Source: Teredinibacter franksiae (GTDB taxonomy: Bacteria > Pseudomonadota > Gammaproteobacteria > Pseudomonadales > Cellvibrionaceae). Taken from it: a stretch of DNA of 64,000 nucleotides. The notes under the pieces are model-generated. The model searched no databases, had not been told where the DNA came from, and was given only the letters and a program-made list of their open reading frames with translations. The first letter of the stretch is position 1, and each line of letters begins with the position of its first letter. A program made the position numbers and the translations under genes. Location: assembly GCF_014218805.1 (NCBI RefSeq), contig NZ_JACJUV010000001.1:1428001-1492000 (forward strand). The letters run 5' to 3'. Positions 55,494 through 64,000 of the stretch are shown here, in pieces.

Positions 55494-55685
55494 TTATCCA
55501 CAGTGTTACCCACGTTTTACCCACAGGAAACCAGCAACGTTTCGATATTGCAAAACCGGAAAAAACGCACTATCTTGTATCCAGATCTTAAACAACCCCA
55601 ACATGTGGTGTTATTGGACAGGAAGCCATCAGCCAAAACAACGGCAAATATAGAACACTGCAAACCTGCAGCAAGCCTATCCACA
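55494..55685 (+). promoter_or_regulatory. DnaA-box cluster upstream of nrdA
   Basis: TTATCCACA (55494-55502) is a perfect DnaA box. TTACCCACA (55517-55525) and CTATCCACA (55677-55685) each differ by one base. In E. coli nrdAB transcription is tuned by DnaA through such boxes, so the same link to replication is likely here. A palindromic NrdR box was not found with confidence. The rest of 55272-55803 shows no gene. Confidence 0.65.
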
Positions 55686-55803
55686 ATAAAAAGCTTGCAC
55701 CAAAACCGGCGGTTGTAATGTTCAGCGTCTCCTGGCTGACACCAAGAATTACATCAAAGTACCACTAAACTTATTTTCCCAAAAAGGAAGATCGGGCTCA
55801 TCT

Positions 55804-58692
55804 ATGCAAAGCACTGAAAACTCAAGCGTAAACGTACCAACCACTACTCCATCATCCCTTGGAGCAGATGCCTCTCTCGCCTCTGTAGCCTCAACCGCAC
55901 CTGGCCAGCTCAGGGTCATCAAGCGAAATGGAACACTTGTTCCCTACACAGACGATAAAATTTCCATCGCCGTTACCAAGGCTTTTCTCGCTGTTGAAGG
56001 TGGCACTGCGGCCGCATCCAGCCGCATTCATGAAACGGTGGAAAACCTTACCGGGCAAATCAGCGCAACGTTTAAACGCCGCATGCCCTCCGGTGGCACC
56101 ATCCACATTGAAGAGATTCAGGATCAAGTAGAGCTCACGCTCATGCGCGCCGGCGAGCATAAAGTTGCCCGCGACTATGTGCTGTATCGCGCAGAGCGCG
56201 CCAAGCTGCGCGCCGATAAAGAAAAGCTCTCTCAGTCCAGTGTTGCTTACCCCGACATTTCCGTCGTAAATGCCGATGGCAGCTCTGCGCCACTGGATAT
56301 CCTGCGCTTGCAAACCGTGGTAACCGAGGCCTGCTCCGGGCTAAAAGATGTCAATGCCGAAGCCATTCTGAAGGAAGCAATGCGCAACCTATACGAAGGT
56401 GTATCCGCCGACGATGTGAACACATCTCTGGTTATTTCTGCACGCACGCTGGTAGAAAAAGAACCCAATTACACCTATGCAACCGCGCGATTGCTGCTCG
56501 ACAAACTGCGCGCCGAAGCGTTGAATTTTCTTAACATCGCTCCACAGGCCACTATGGCTGAAATGGAGCATTACTACCCCCAGGCCCTGTCGGCATACAT
56601 TCAACGTGGCGTTGAACTCGAACTATTAGCACCAGGGTTACTGGCGTTCGATTTAGACACCCTAGGCAAAGCGCTGATACCCGAACGAGACAGCCAATTT
56701 GCCTACCTTGGGCTACAAACGCTTTACGACCGCTACTTTATTCACAGCAACGACATTCGTATTGAATTACCGCAGGTATTTTTTATGCGTGTTGCCATGG
56801 GCCTAGCGGAAAAAGAAGAAGCGAAAAACGAGCGCGCTATTGAATTTTATCGTTTGTTGAGTTCATTCGATTACATGAGTTCCACCCCCACATTATTCAA
56901 TGCTGGCACCTTGCGCCCACAATTAAGTTCCTGCTACCTCACCACCATACCCGACGACTTGCACGGTATTTACGGTGCCGTACAAGACAACGCCATGCTG
57001 TCTAAGTGGGCGGGAGGTTTAGGCAACGACTGGACCCCCGTTCGGTCTTTAGGCGCTTACATTAAGGGCACCAATGGTAAATCACAGGGCGTTGTACCCT
57101 TCCTAAAAGTGGCCAACGATACCGCCGTTGCGGTCAACCAAGGCGGCAAAAGAAAGGGCGCGGTGTGCGCTTATCTCGAAACCTGGCATTTAGATATAGA
57201 AGAATTTCTGGAGCTGCGAAAAAATACCGGTGACGATCGCCGCCGCACTCACGACATGAATACCGCCAACTGGGTACCCGACCTGTTTATGAAGCGGGTA
57301 TTCGAAGATAAAGACTGGACACTGTTCACGCCCAATACCGTGCCCGACCTCCACGACTTATTCGGACAGCCGTTTGAAGAACGTTATTGCCACTACGAAA
57401 AAGAAGCTTCGCTTGGCAAAATCAAGCCGTTTAAAAAAGTACGCGCCTTAGACCTTTGGCGCAAAATGCTCGGCATGCTTTTCGAAACCGGCCACCCCTG
57501 GATTACGTTTAAAGACCCTTGCAACCTGCGTAGCCCACAACAACATACTGGCGTTGTACACTCCTCCAACCTGTGTACGGAAATCACCCTTAACACCAAG
57601 GCCAATGAAGAAATTGCAGTGTGTAATCTGGGTTCGGTGAATCTCGCACAGCATGTGGAAGATGGCCAACTCAATCAGCAAAAACTCGAACAGACCATCA
57701 ACACCGCCGTACGCATGCTCGATAACGTTATCGACATTAACTACTACTCCGTTGAATCGGCACGAACATCCAATATGCGTCACCGCCCCGTCGGTCTCGG
57801 CATTATGGGTTTTCAGGATGCACTCTACAAAATGCGTATCCCCTATAGCAGCGATGCGGCCGTAGAGTTCGCCGACCGCTCAATGGAGGCCGTAAGTTAC
57901 TTCGCTATTGGCGCTTCCAGCGCGCTGGCAGAAGAGCGTGGCCAATATTCCACATTCGACGGCTCGTTGTGGAGCAAAGGCATACTACCCATTGACTCAA
58001 TTCAGTTGCTGGCCCAAAACCGTGGCGAGCAATTTATTGAACAGGACCGCTCCATAACCTTCGACTGGGATACACTGCGGGCACGGGTTCAAGCAAAAGG
58101 CATGCGTAACTCCAACGTTATGGCCATAGCGCCTACGGCGACCATTGCCAACATCACCGGGGTTTCCCAATCCATTGAGCCCACCTATCAAAACCTTTAC
58201 GTAAAATCGAACCTTTCTGGCGAATTTACGGTAGTAAACTCTTACCTTGTTCACGAATTAAAAGACCGTGGCCTGTGGGACTCCGTAATGGTAAACGACC
58301 TGAAGTATTACGAAGGTTCAGTACTGAAAATTGACCGTATCCCAGACGAACTCAAACTACTCTACGCCACAGCTTTTGAAGTGGAACCCCGCTGGATAGT
58401 CGACGCCGCAAGCCGTCGTCAGAAGTGGATTGATCAGGCCCAAAGCCTCAACCTCTACATTGCTGGCGCCAACGGTAAAAAACTGGATATCACCTACCGT
58501 ATGGCATGGTATCGCGGCCTAAAAACAACTTATTACCTACGCGCGCTGTCAGCAACAACAACCGAGAAGTCAACGATTGATCGAGGCACCTTGAACGCTG
58601 TTGCCTCCGGTTCAACGGCAAATTTAGGTGCCGCAGCCGACGTACCCCAAGCCTGTTCACTGGACGATCCCGATTGCGAGGCTTGCCAATAA
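55804..58692 (+). CDS. nrdA: Ribonucleoside-diphosphate reductase alpha subunit, class Ia
   Basis: 962 residues. Two tandem ATP-cone-like domains precede the barrel: the first at about 37-130 (LRVIKRNGTLVPYTDDKIS) and the second at about 150-245 (SVVNADGSSAPLDILRLQTV), as in Pseudomonas aeruginosa NrdA. The ten-stranded barrel holds the redox cysteine in PQLSSCYL, the active-site NLCTEITLNT (Asn, Cys, Glu) and the radical-transfer tyrosines in the TTYYLR segment. The C-terminal CxxC is DDPDCEACQ. It reduces NDP to dNDP with NrdB, which follows after 117 nt. Confidence 0.96.
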   Translation: MQSTENSSVNVPTTTPSSLGADASLASVASTAPGQLRVIKRNGTLVPYTDDKISIAVTKAFLAVEGGTAAASSRIHETVENLTGQISATFKRRMPSGGTIHIEEIQDQVELTLMRAGEHKVARDYVLYRAERAKLRADKEKLSQSSVAYPDISVVNADGSSAPLDILRLQTVVTEACSGLKDVNAEAILKEAMRNLYEGVSADDVNTSLVISARTLVEKEPNYTYATARLLLDKLRAEALNFLNIAPQATMAEMEHYYPQALSAYIQRGVELELLAPGLLAFDLDTLGKALIPERDSQFAYLGLQTLYDRYFIHSNDIRIELPQVFFMRVAMGLAEKEEAKNERAIEFYRLLSSFDYMSSTPTLFNAGTLRPQLSSCYLTTIPDDLHGIYGAVQDNAMLSKWAGGLGNDWTPVRSLGAYIKGTNGKSQGVVPFLKVANDTAVAVNQGGKRKGAVCAYLETWHLDIEEFLELRKNTGDDRRRTHDMNTANWVPDLFMKRVFEDKDWTLFTPNTVPDLHDLFGQPFEERYCHYEKEASLGKIKPFKKVRALDLWRKMLGMLFETGHPWITFKDPCNLRSPQQHTGVVHSSNLCTEITLNTKANEEIAVCNLGSVNLAQHVEDGQLNQQKLEQTINTAVRMLDNVIDINYYSVESARTSNMRHRPVGLGIMGFQDALYKMRIPYSSDAAVEFADRSMEAVSYFAIGASSALAEERGQYSTFDGSLWSKGILPIDSIQLLAQNRGEQFIEQDRSITFDWDTLRARVQAKGMRNSNVMAIAPTATIANITGVSQSIEPTYQNLYVKSNLSGEFTVVNSYLVHELKDRGLWDSVMVNDLKYYEGSVLKIDRIPDELKLLYATAFEVEPRWIVDAASRRQKWIDQAQSLNLYIAGANGKKLDITYRMAWYRGLKTTYYLRALSATTTEKSTIDRGTLNAVASGSTANLGAAADVPQACSLDDPDCEACQ

Positions 58693-58739
58693 AGCGCAAG
58701 CCTTCTCCCAAATAACTGAAGGGGGAGATGGGTCTGATA

Positions 58740-58759
58740 GGCGGGGGCTAGCCCCCGCC
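58740..58759. promoter_or_regulatory. 20-bp GC palindrome between nrdA and nrdB
   Basis: GGCGGGGGC-TA-GCCCCCGCC is a perfect palindrome in the 117-nt gap. In RNA it would make a very stable hairpin. Without a T-run it is unlikely to be a full terminator; it may trim or stabilise transcript ends and adjust the NrdA:NrdB ratio (inference). Confidence 0.55.
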
Positions 58760-58809
58760 GCAGACTTCCGCACACAAACAACACTTATTTTTAAAAGAGA
58801 CAATCACAC

Positions 58810-60201
58810 ATGCTAAGTTGGGACGACTACACCGAAGACAGCAACCCCCTGCAGGCTATCAGCAGGTCTGCCATGGATGCGTTGCGCACTGACGCCACCG
58901 ATATCACCCCCCATGCCGCTCAACAGGCAATGAGCAACACCGAAACACTTAACGCCACAGCAAACCCAATTGAATTGCCCGAAGCACCGGTTATTGCAGA
59001 GGCAACGGCTCCAACGGGCGCCACTGATAGCGCGTCTATTGCTGAGCCCAGCGCCGAATACCAGGCCGCTACAACGCCGCCGCCGGCCGCTGCACAAAAC
59101 ACAAGTTTAAGCGGCGTTGAAAAAGCCCAGCGGGCGATCACAGAGCTAGACCCAGCACCCGGGTTAGAAGAACTTGAAATGGGCGCAACCCGAATTCAGG
59201 TTGACGATAAAAAAATGATTAATTGCCGCGCCGACCTCAACCAATTGGTTCCCTTTAAATATGAGTGGGCTTGGCAAAAATACCTGGACGGCTGCGCGAA
59301 CCACTGGATGCCGCAGGAGGTCAATATGACCGCCGACGTGGCATTGTGGAAAAACAAAGAAGGCCTAACAGAAGACGAACGCACCATTATTATGCGGTCT
59401 CTTGGCTATTTTTCCACAGCCGACTCGCTAGTCGCCAATAATTTAGTGCTGGCCATTTATCGCCACATTACCAACCCAGAAGCCAGGCAATACCTTTTGC
59501 GTCAAGCTTTTGAGGAGGCCATTCACACGCATGCCTACCAATACTGTATTGAATCGCTAGGCATGGATGAGGGCGAAGTTTTTAATATGTACCGCGAAGT
59601 ACCCTCCGTGGCAAAAAAAGCGGCTTGGAGCATCTCCCATACGCAGGGCTTTAACGACCCCAGCTTCCGCACCGGCACGCCAGAAACCGATCAGGAACTA
59701 CTTCGCAATCTGATTGGATTTTACGTTATCACCGAAGGAATTTTCTTTTATTGCGGCTTTACGCAAATACTTTCCATGGGGCGCCGCAATAAAATGACCG
59801 GCGTAGCTGAACAGTTCCAATATATTTTGCGCGACGAATCTATGCACTTAAATTTTGGCATAGATGTTATTAATCAAATTAAATTAGAAAACCCACACCT
59901 GTGGACCGAAGATTTTCAGGCAGAAGTAACACAAATGGTTTTGGAAGGTGCTGAACTGGAAATTGCCTACGCACGCGACACCATGCCGCGAGGGGTGCTC
60001 GGTATGAACGCTTCGATTATGGAAGAGTACCTGCACTTTATTGCCAATCGTCGCTTGGCGCAGCTGGGCTTAAAAGAAGCCTATGCCGGTGCGCAAAATC
60101 CATTCCCCTGGATGAGCGAAATTATGGATTTACGCAAAGAGAAAAATTTCTTCGAAACACGCGTTATTGAATATCAAACAGGTGGCGCGCTAAGCTGGTA
60201 A
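58810..60201 (+). CDS. nrdB: Ribonucleoside-diphosphate reductase beta subunit, class Ia
   Basis: 463 residues, about 90 longer than E. coli NrdB. The N-terminal 1-105 is a low-complexity Ala/Thr/Pro/Glu region after [10 protein letters not shown], then the ferritin-like body begins at about 130. Di-iron and radical site: E236, H239 and radical Tyr243 in [13 protein letters not shown], and [10 protein letters not shown] later. The C-terminus [16 protein letters not shown] binds NrdA. The extension has no ATP-cone; Pseudomonas NrdB has a shorter one. GAGA lies upstream of the ATG. Confidence 0.95.
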   Translation: MLSWDDYTEDSNPLQAISRSAMDALRTDATDITPHAAQQAMSNTETLNATANPIELPEAPVIAEATAPTGATDSASIAEPSAEYQAATTPPPAAAQNTSLSGVEKAQRAITELDPAPGLEELEMGATRIQVDDKKMINCRADLNQLVPFKYEWAWQKYLDGCANHWMPQEVNMTADVALWKNKEGLTEDERTIIMRSLGYFSTADSLVANNLVLAIYRHITNPEARQYLLRQAFEEAIHTHAYQYCIESLGMDEGEVFNMYREVPSVAKKAAWSISHTQGFNDPSFRTGTPETDQELLRNLIGFYVITEGIFFYCGFTQILSMGRRNKMTGVAEQFQYILRDESMHLNFGIDVINQIKLENPHLWTEDFQAEVTQMVLEGAELEIAYARDTMPRGVLGMNASIMEEYLHFIANRRLAQLGLKEAYAGAQNPFPWMSEIMDLRKEKNFFETRVIEYQTGGALSW

Positions 60202-60214
60202 TCAATAAAAAGTT

Positions 60215-60240
60215 ATGCCGCCCGCATCGGCGGGCGGCAT
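60215..60240 (+). terminator. Strong GC hairpin after nrdB
   Basis: ATGCCGCCCGC/GCGGGCGGCAT, an 11-bp perfect stem with ATCG loop, 13 nt past the nrdB stop. It lacks a T-run, so termination may be Rho-assisted or partial, letting transcripts continue into the two small genes. Confidence 0.55.
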
Positions 60241-60263
60241 TGTAAATCAGGAGGCGTCACATC

Positions 60264-60479
60264 ATGGCAAAACAGGGACAAAACGCAGATAAACATCCAA
60301 TATCGAAAGATCGACGAAAAAATATCAGCAGTGAAGCTGACATCAATGAAGCCGTTCTTGCATTAAATTGCGCAATGTCTACCCTCAATCGCGCCGTTCA
60401 GCAATTACAGCAAAAACTTAATCGTTTTCAAACCGACCTCGCCGATCAGCAAGTGGATATACCTAAGACACTTCACTGA
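60264..60479 (+). CDS. Small coiled-coil protein of unknown function
   Basis: 71 residues; AGGAGG lies 8 nt upstream of the ATG, which supports translation. Basic N-terminal part (HPISKDRRKNIS) and a C-terminal helix NCAMSTLNRAVQQLQQKLNR likely to form a coiled coil. No family recognised. It precedes another unknown gene by 27 nt. Confidence 0.6.
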   Translation: MAKQGQNADKHPISKDRRKNISSEADINEAVLALNCAMSTLNRAVQQLQQKLNRFQTDLADQQVDIPKTLH

Positions 60480-60506
60480 CCCATAACACTATAAAAAAGG
60501 CAGCTC

Positions 60507-60941
60507 ATGGAAGTCGAAACGCCAATACAGCGCCAAGGAATACCTTCGCACGCAAGCGTTGCTTTACCGAAAAAAATCAAACAACCGCTAGCGTTGGTAG
60601 ACAGCCGCCATAAAAAACATCTGTTTCGATCGCTAAGGCATTTACGCGAAGATCTGCTCCGTAACAATGCCATTCTTATCGCTCCAAGTTCTTGGATTAT
60701 TCGCCAGTGGGTCGACTTCTATTTTTATAGCGATGCTAAATATTTCACAGCACCAATCCCCGGCGACTATTCAACCAACCTTCTACACTGCTTAAAACGG
60801 CTTAAGTATTTTTGTTCCAACGCCGCAAGTGATGACCCGGCTCATTTTCCCACCGTCCATGAGCACCCGCTAGAACTCAGCCTGAGCTTCTTAAATGAGG
60901 CATTAGAGCACTTCGAGAGAATAAAGGTGAGCCCCCTATAA
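60507..60941 (+). CDS. Hypothetical protein
   Basis: 144 residues, no signal or membrane segment. Features: basic helix HKKHLFRSLRHLREDLLRN, aromatic WIIRQWVDFYFYSDAKYF, and a C-terminal amphipathic helix LSLSFLNEALEHFERIK. Not recognised. AGGCAG lies upstream of the ATG. Probably cotranscribed with the small gene before it. Confidence 0.6.
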   Translation: MEVETPIQRQGIPSHASVALPKKIKQPLALVDSRHKKHLFRSLRHLREDLLRNNAILIAPSSWIIRQWVDFYFYSDAKYFTAPIPGDYSTNLLHCLKRLKYFCSNAASDDPAHFPTVHEHPLELSLSFLNEALEHFERIKVSPL

Positions 60942-61040
60942 GCACAAATACCCAGCCCTGCGCGCACCTATTCTAATTGGCCTGCAAATTCACACCTTTC
61001 ACCTATACTTGGGTAATTAATCCGTGGATGTAAAACAAAC

Positions 61041-61946
61041 ATGACTAAAGTTCTCGTCGTTGACGACGTCGAAGACAATATCGTACTGCTGACGTTTGAA
61101 CTCGAAGACGAAGGCTTTGAGGTAATTGCTGCGCATAACGGCCGAGAGTGCCTAGAGCTGGTGCAGGAAGTGGTGCCCGATATCATACTCCTCGACATTC
61201 GTATGCCGGGGATAAGCGGGCTAGAGACACTGGAGCAGTTAAAAGCCGACGAGCGTACACGGGAAATCCCGGTGATTATGGTATCAGCCAATACCGGCGA
61301 TAACAGTATTGTTCGAGCGCTCGATCTCGGTGCTCACGACTTTGTGTCCAAACCCATCGAATACCCCGTATTGTCAGCACGCATGCGTTCTGCGCTTAGG
61401 TTGGTAACCGCTCGCCGCGCCTTAGTAAAGGCCAACGAAGAGCTTGAAAGGCTGGCAACGCAAGACCCACTAACAGACAGCTATAACCGCCGCCACTTTT
61501 TTACCCTATCGGAAGCCGAGTTTTCTAAATCCCGCCGCCATGGCCGCCCACTGTCGGTGTTAATGATAGATGTGGACCTATTCAAAGCCATTAACGATAC
61601 CTACGGCCACGCCTCCGGCGACACCGCCCTGCGCGTACTAACCGAATGCTGTCGATTGGCTACACGTGAGTCCGACGTATTGGGGCGTATCGGCGGGGAA
61701 GAGTTTGCGCTCGCCTGCCCAGACGCCGACCTCGAAGGCGCCTTCGCGCTGGCGGAACGTATTAGGCAAAGTTGCGAAGAACAAAAAATCAAAACCGAAG
61801 ACGGTGAAGTCTTCTCCATCACCCTCAGCGTTGGCGTAACTACCATTGCCGACCAAGACCTTCGCTTTGACCAGTTGCTGCAACGTGCAGACAACCTGCT
61901 CTACCAGGCCAAAGCCATGGGCCGCAATCGCTCTGTAGCCTGCTAA
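61041..61946 (+). CDS. Response regulator with GGDEF domain (diguanylate cyclase)
   Basis: 301 residues. Receiver domain 1-120 with phosphorylation site D52 (LLDIRMPG), acidic pair D8/D9, the threonine/serine near 82 and K104 (FVSKPIE). A short helix links to the GGDEF domain, whose active site is GRIGGEEFALA (218-222) and whose inhibitory site is RESD (209-212). So it should make c-di-GMP when phosphorylated, with product inhibition. Like PleD/WspR in layout but with one receiver. No histidine kinase is adjacent. Confidence 0.94.
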   Translation: MTKVLVVDDVEDNIVLLTFELEDEGFEVIAAHNGRECLELVQEVVPDIILLDIRMPGISGLETLEQLKADERTREIPVIMVSANTGDNSIVRALDLGAHDFVSKPIEYPVLSARMRSALRLVTARRALVKANEELERLATQDPLTDSYNRRHFFTLSEAEFSKSRRHGRPLSVLMIDVDLFKAINDTYGHASGDTALRVLTECCRLATRESDVLGRIGGEEFALACPDADLEGAFALAERIRQSCEEQKIKTEDGEVFSITLSVGVTTIADQDLRFDQLLQRADNLLYQAKAMGRNRSVAC

Positions 61947-62087
61947 CGGCGCGCTATCACGCCCTAAAAAAGATTAGGGCGACAAGCTTGTAGGCTTTCG
62001 TCACGCAAACACTATGGTCAATGTCCTACAAAACCTCGGGAGACTTGCCACTATTCCCAAAGGGCCTAAATCAGCACAATACTCATC

Positions 62088-62221
62088 AACAAGGACGTAC
62101 ACACGGACGAGACAGGTGGCCAGGAAAGGTCAAAGGACGCGCACCAACCGCACTAACAAGGACGTACTCAAGGATGTGCAAGTGGCCAGGTAAGGTCAAC
62201 GGATGCGCTTTAATCACATGA
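62088..62221. repeat. Two imperfect 67-bp direct repeats
   Basis: AACAAGGACGTAC occurs at 62088 and 62155. After each, GTGGCCAGG(A/T)AAGGTCAA and GGA(C/T)GCGC follow in the same order, so the period is 67 bp with many mismatches between copies. Non-coding by appearance. Between here and the Nudix gene only the hairpin at 62357 was found. Confidence 0.7.
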
Positions 62222-62356
62222 TGTGATGCATAGGGAATCAGGGACGGTCAGGGATGATGTAAATCTGCTTACCACGGATGGGTAACGGGTTGTTTGTACG
62301 GGACTGGACTTGAATTTTAGACAGGACGTCGACCGCGTTTATTTTGCGGTAATTAA

Positions 62357-62392
62357 CGCCCCAGCAATAGTAATATTGCTGGGGCGTTTCTC
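62357..62392. terminator. Strong hairpin with T-rich tail
   Basis: CGCCCCAGCAATA and TATTGCTGGGGCG form a perfect 13-bp stem with a GTAA loop, followed by TTTCTCGTTT on the plus strand. It is 410 nt after the response regulator and 120 nt before the end of the convergent Nudix gene. A small transcript ending here is possible. Confidence 0.65.
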
Positions 62393-62504
62393 GTTTACTG
62401 TTCCATTTTTTCTGTTCTAATTATTTTATTGTTCTATTTATTGTTCTATTTGTTTTTTTATTATCCTATTTAGTACGCTAGGGTACCGCTATTCAATACT
62501 GGGG

Positions 62505-63065
62505 TTAATCCCCGCTTTCCCACATTTCTAATGCTAGGGCCTGCAAACCCGCCACCGATAACGCGTCGGTTATTTCACCACTTTTTACCATGGCAATGGC
62601 CTCTTTAATCGGCATTTTTTTTAGTGTTATATCCTCTGTTGCTTCCAACTGCTGTATACCCTGCGATAAATTACGGGCTACATACAGCTTCGCCACCTCA
62701 TCGCTAACCGAGTTAGACTGGTGCAGCGTCATAAGCTCCCGCCACTGGCCCGCAAGCAAACCCGTCTCTTCCTCTAGCTCTCGCTTAGCCGCCTCCAGCA
62801 TGCTTTCACCATAGGGTGCTCCACCTTCGGGAATTTCCCAAGTAAAACAATCCAGCGTATAACGACTCTGACGAACAAGCCAAGTGTTACCTTCCTCGTC
62901 AATCGGTATAACCCCCACCGCGCGATTTTTGAAATGCACAACACCGTAAATACCCGGCGTACCCGAAGGTGTTTGCACTTCCTCATGGGTAATTTTAATC
63001 CAGGGGTTTTCATACACCTCTTCAACACTTAGCTGTTTCCAGCCACCCACTTTATCTTTCGGCAT
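62505..63065 (-). CDS. Nudix hydrolase, ADP-ribose pyrophosphatase type
   Basis: 186 residues from the ATG at 63065 (MPKDKVGGWKQLSVEEVYEN). The Nudix box is complete: GESMLEAAKRELEEETGLL in the Gx5Ex7REUxEExGU frame, preceded by GNTWLVRQSRY and WEIPEGG. NudF-like enzymes split ADP-ribose and nucleotide sugars. The frame continues upstream to an ATG at 63194 with a lysine-rich stretch made by an 18-bp tandem repeat (63106-63145); that would overlap the DUF4124 gene, so the shorter start is preferred, without certainty. Confidence 0.85.
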   Translation of the reverse strand: MPKDKVGGWKQLSVEEVYENPWIKITHEEVQTPSGTPGIYGVVHFKNRAVGVIPIDEEGNTWLVRQSRYTLDCFTWEIPEGGAPYGESMLEAAKRELEEETGLLAGQWRELMTLHQSNSVSDEVAKLYVARNLSQGIQQLEATEDITLKKMPIKEAIAMVKSGEITDALSVAGLQALALEMWESGD

Positions 63066-63165
63066 AGTTTTCTCTTTGCGCACAGTTTTCTGTTTCGAGC
63101 TTAGCTTTCCCTTCGACCTGGTTTTCCCTTTCGACCTGGTTTTCGTTTCGGCAAAGCCCCTTCCG

Positions 63166-64000
63166 TTAATGGATGATAATTTCAACGTTGTCATTTTCGG
63201 GCGGTGAATCTGAATAGCGTATTTGCCCACTCTGATCACGCCATTTGTACATTTTTACTGGCGCTACCGGTATGTTCACTGGCGCTCTCGGTGGCGATTC
63301 AAGCCCCGCGCCCACACCAACCTCCGTTTGTGGCTCACGGCTTTGCGGTATCTCGCCGCTCATCACCTCACCGCTCATCACAAGCGCCATTAAATTTTGT
63401 ACTTTGCTATTGGTCAGCAAGCCCGGTATATCGCGCTTTTCGATCATGGCCTTTACCTCTGGGTCGGCCACAATCGCCTGTAATCGAGGGTCGTCTCGCA
63501 TTAAATCCAACCTATTTCGCGCCTCGGTATATCGCGCCGCGAGGTATAGGTCGCCTTCGCGTACGCCAGCCTCTCGGCCACCACTAGACGCTTCTACCCT
63601 AGCCATTTGGCGAACACCTTCCAGCGCTGGCAGGGTAATAACGTTTTGAAAAGCGGCAGACTCAATCAAACCATCAAGGTTCTCCGTGGCCATATAGTGC
63701 TGAATGTCGGAGTCTGAAAGAAACGCCTGTAACTGTTTCGACTGCCCTAGCGAATGTAAATCCTGTAGTGCTTTTTGAGGTTCACGGCTAAACGTTACCA
63801 TTACCTCAGTTTGCAGTGGGTCTACCCCCGCAATTCCGGCTCCGGCACGGGTTACCTCCGCCATAAGCGCATTGGCCACAGACACGACCGCAGGCTTTTT
63901 TATTTCCATGCTTTGGTTGCTTGCCCCAACGGGCTCTGCTTGCAGGCTTACCGCTGCCTGTAAAAGCGAAAAAGTCCAGATGAAAACCAGCCCCGAAACA
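63166..64000 (-). CDS. DUF4124-type periplasmic protein, 5' end outside the window
   Basis: The frame is open from the window edge: VSGLVFIWTFSLLQAAV is the end of a signal peptide, cleaved near LQAEP, and an internal ATG at 63909 is not the start. The body (about 30-210) is helical, with a DPRLQAIVADPEVKAMIEKR motif repeated as DSDIQHYMATENLDGLIES. The C-terminus VKMYKWRDQSGQIRYSDSPP is a DUF4124 domain. Function unknown; the DUF4124 module is common in periplasmic proteins of gammaproteobacteria. It may be cotranscribed with the Nudix gene. Confidence 0.75.
   Translation of the reverse strand, partial: VSGLVFIWTFSLLQAAVSLQAEPVGASNQSMEIKKPAVVSVANALMAEVTRAGAGIAGVDPLQTEVMVTFSREPQKALQDLHSLGQSKQLQAFLSDSDIQHYMATENLDGLIESAAFQNVITLPALEGVRQMARVEASSGGREAGVREGDLYLAARYTEARNRLDLMRDDPRLQAIVADPEVKAMIEKRDIPGLLTNSKVQNLMALVMSGEVMSGEIPQSREPQTEVGVGAGLESPPRAPVNIPVAPVKMYKWRDQSGQIRYSDSPPENDNVEIIIH

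Noticed and set aside
62021..62221. Plus-strand 66-codon frame with repeated GRWPGKVKG-type words
   Set aside because: Produced by the 67-bp direct repeats; no ribosome-binding site or family pattern.
63409..63649. Plus-strand serine-rich frames over the DUF4124 gene
   Set aside because: Shadow frames of the minus-strand gene, whose frame is open to the window edge and has a signal peptide.

Overview
The window reads as a chromosomal segment from a marine, plant-polysaccharide-degrading gammaproteobacterium of the Cellvibrionales type (Saccharophagus/Teredinibacter-like). The evidence is the gammaproteobacterial rpoB-rplL-rplJ-rplA-rplK-nusG-secE block, a Pseudomonas-like nrdA with two ATP cones and nrdB starting MLSWDD, and a glucuronoxylan and pectin hydrolase set (GH28, GH105 remnant, GH43, GH3, GH67, GH10). 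The genus is inferred from gene content and style, not from a search.

Layout. 1-6390: 5' part of rpoB, ribosomal protein genes, nusG and secE, and five tRNA genes (Trp, Thr, Gly, Tyr, Thr), all on the minus strand; the tuf gene usual at this place is missing. 6447-13242: minus-strand housekeeping genes (SPOR-like protein, coaX, birA, alr, yebC, aspS, FmdB-type zinc ribbon). 13789-19001: HU with a histone-H1-like tail, HIT protein, proS, a lytic transglycosylase lipoprotein, a 52-bp palindromic tandem repeat, a 2-Cys peroxiredoxin and Bfd behind a Fur-like box. 19056-26448: a Hanks-type Ser/Thr kinase split by a one-base frameshift, a field of short TIR-bounded (MITE-like) repeats, a racemase/DUF1611 pair and a globin-coupled diguanylate cyclase. 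26482-34314: an FG-GAP lipoprotein, a small unknown gene behind an FNR-like box, and a TonB receptor-PepSY-DUF2271-DUF4198 operon whose promoter is embedded in a perfect inverted repeat.

34469-51797 is the carbohydrate region: GH28 divergent from a dead GH105, GH43, an OFA-type MFS transporter, a dead TonB-dependent receptor divergent from a GH3-GH67 operon with two LacI-type operators between them, a TIR-TM-PASTA-SH3 protein, a dead lipoprotein gene and a GH10 xylanase. GH10, GH67, GH3 and GH43 together could take glucuronoxylan to xylose and (methyl)glucuronate, while the adjacent outer-membrane receptor is broken. 51895-64000: grxD, argD-argF behind a structured leader with a terminator-like hairpin, a lipoprotein, nrdA-nrdB behind DnaA boxes, two small unknown proteins, a response-regulator diguanylate cyclase, a Nudix hydrolase and a 5'-cut DUF4124 protein.

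The most notable global feature is gene decay. At least three genes (GH105, TonB receptor, a lipoprotein) carry both nonsense codons and homopolymer frameshifts, and the kinase carries one frameshift. The combination fits recent relaxation of selection, as in a host-associated lineage, although homopolymer indels alone could be sequencing errors. No phage, CRISPR array, rRNA operon or intact transposase was seen.
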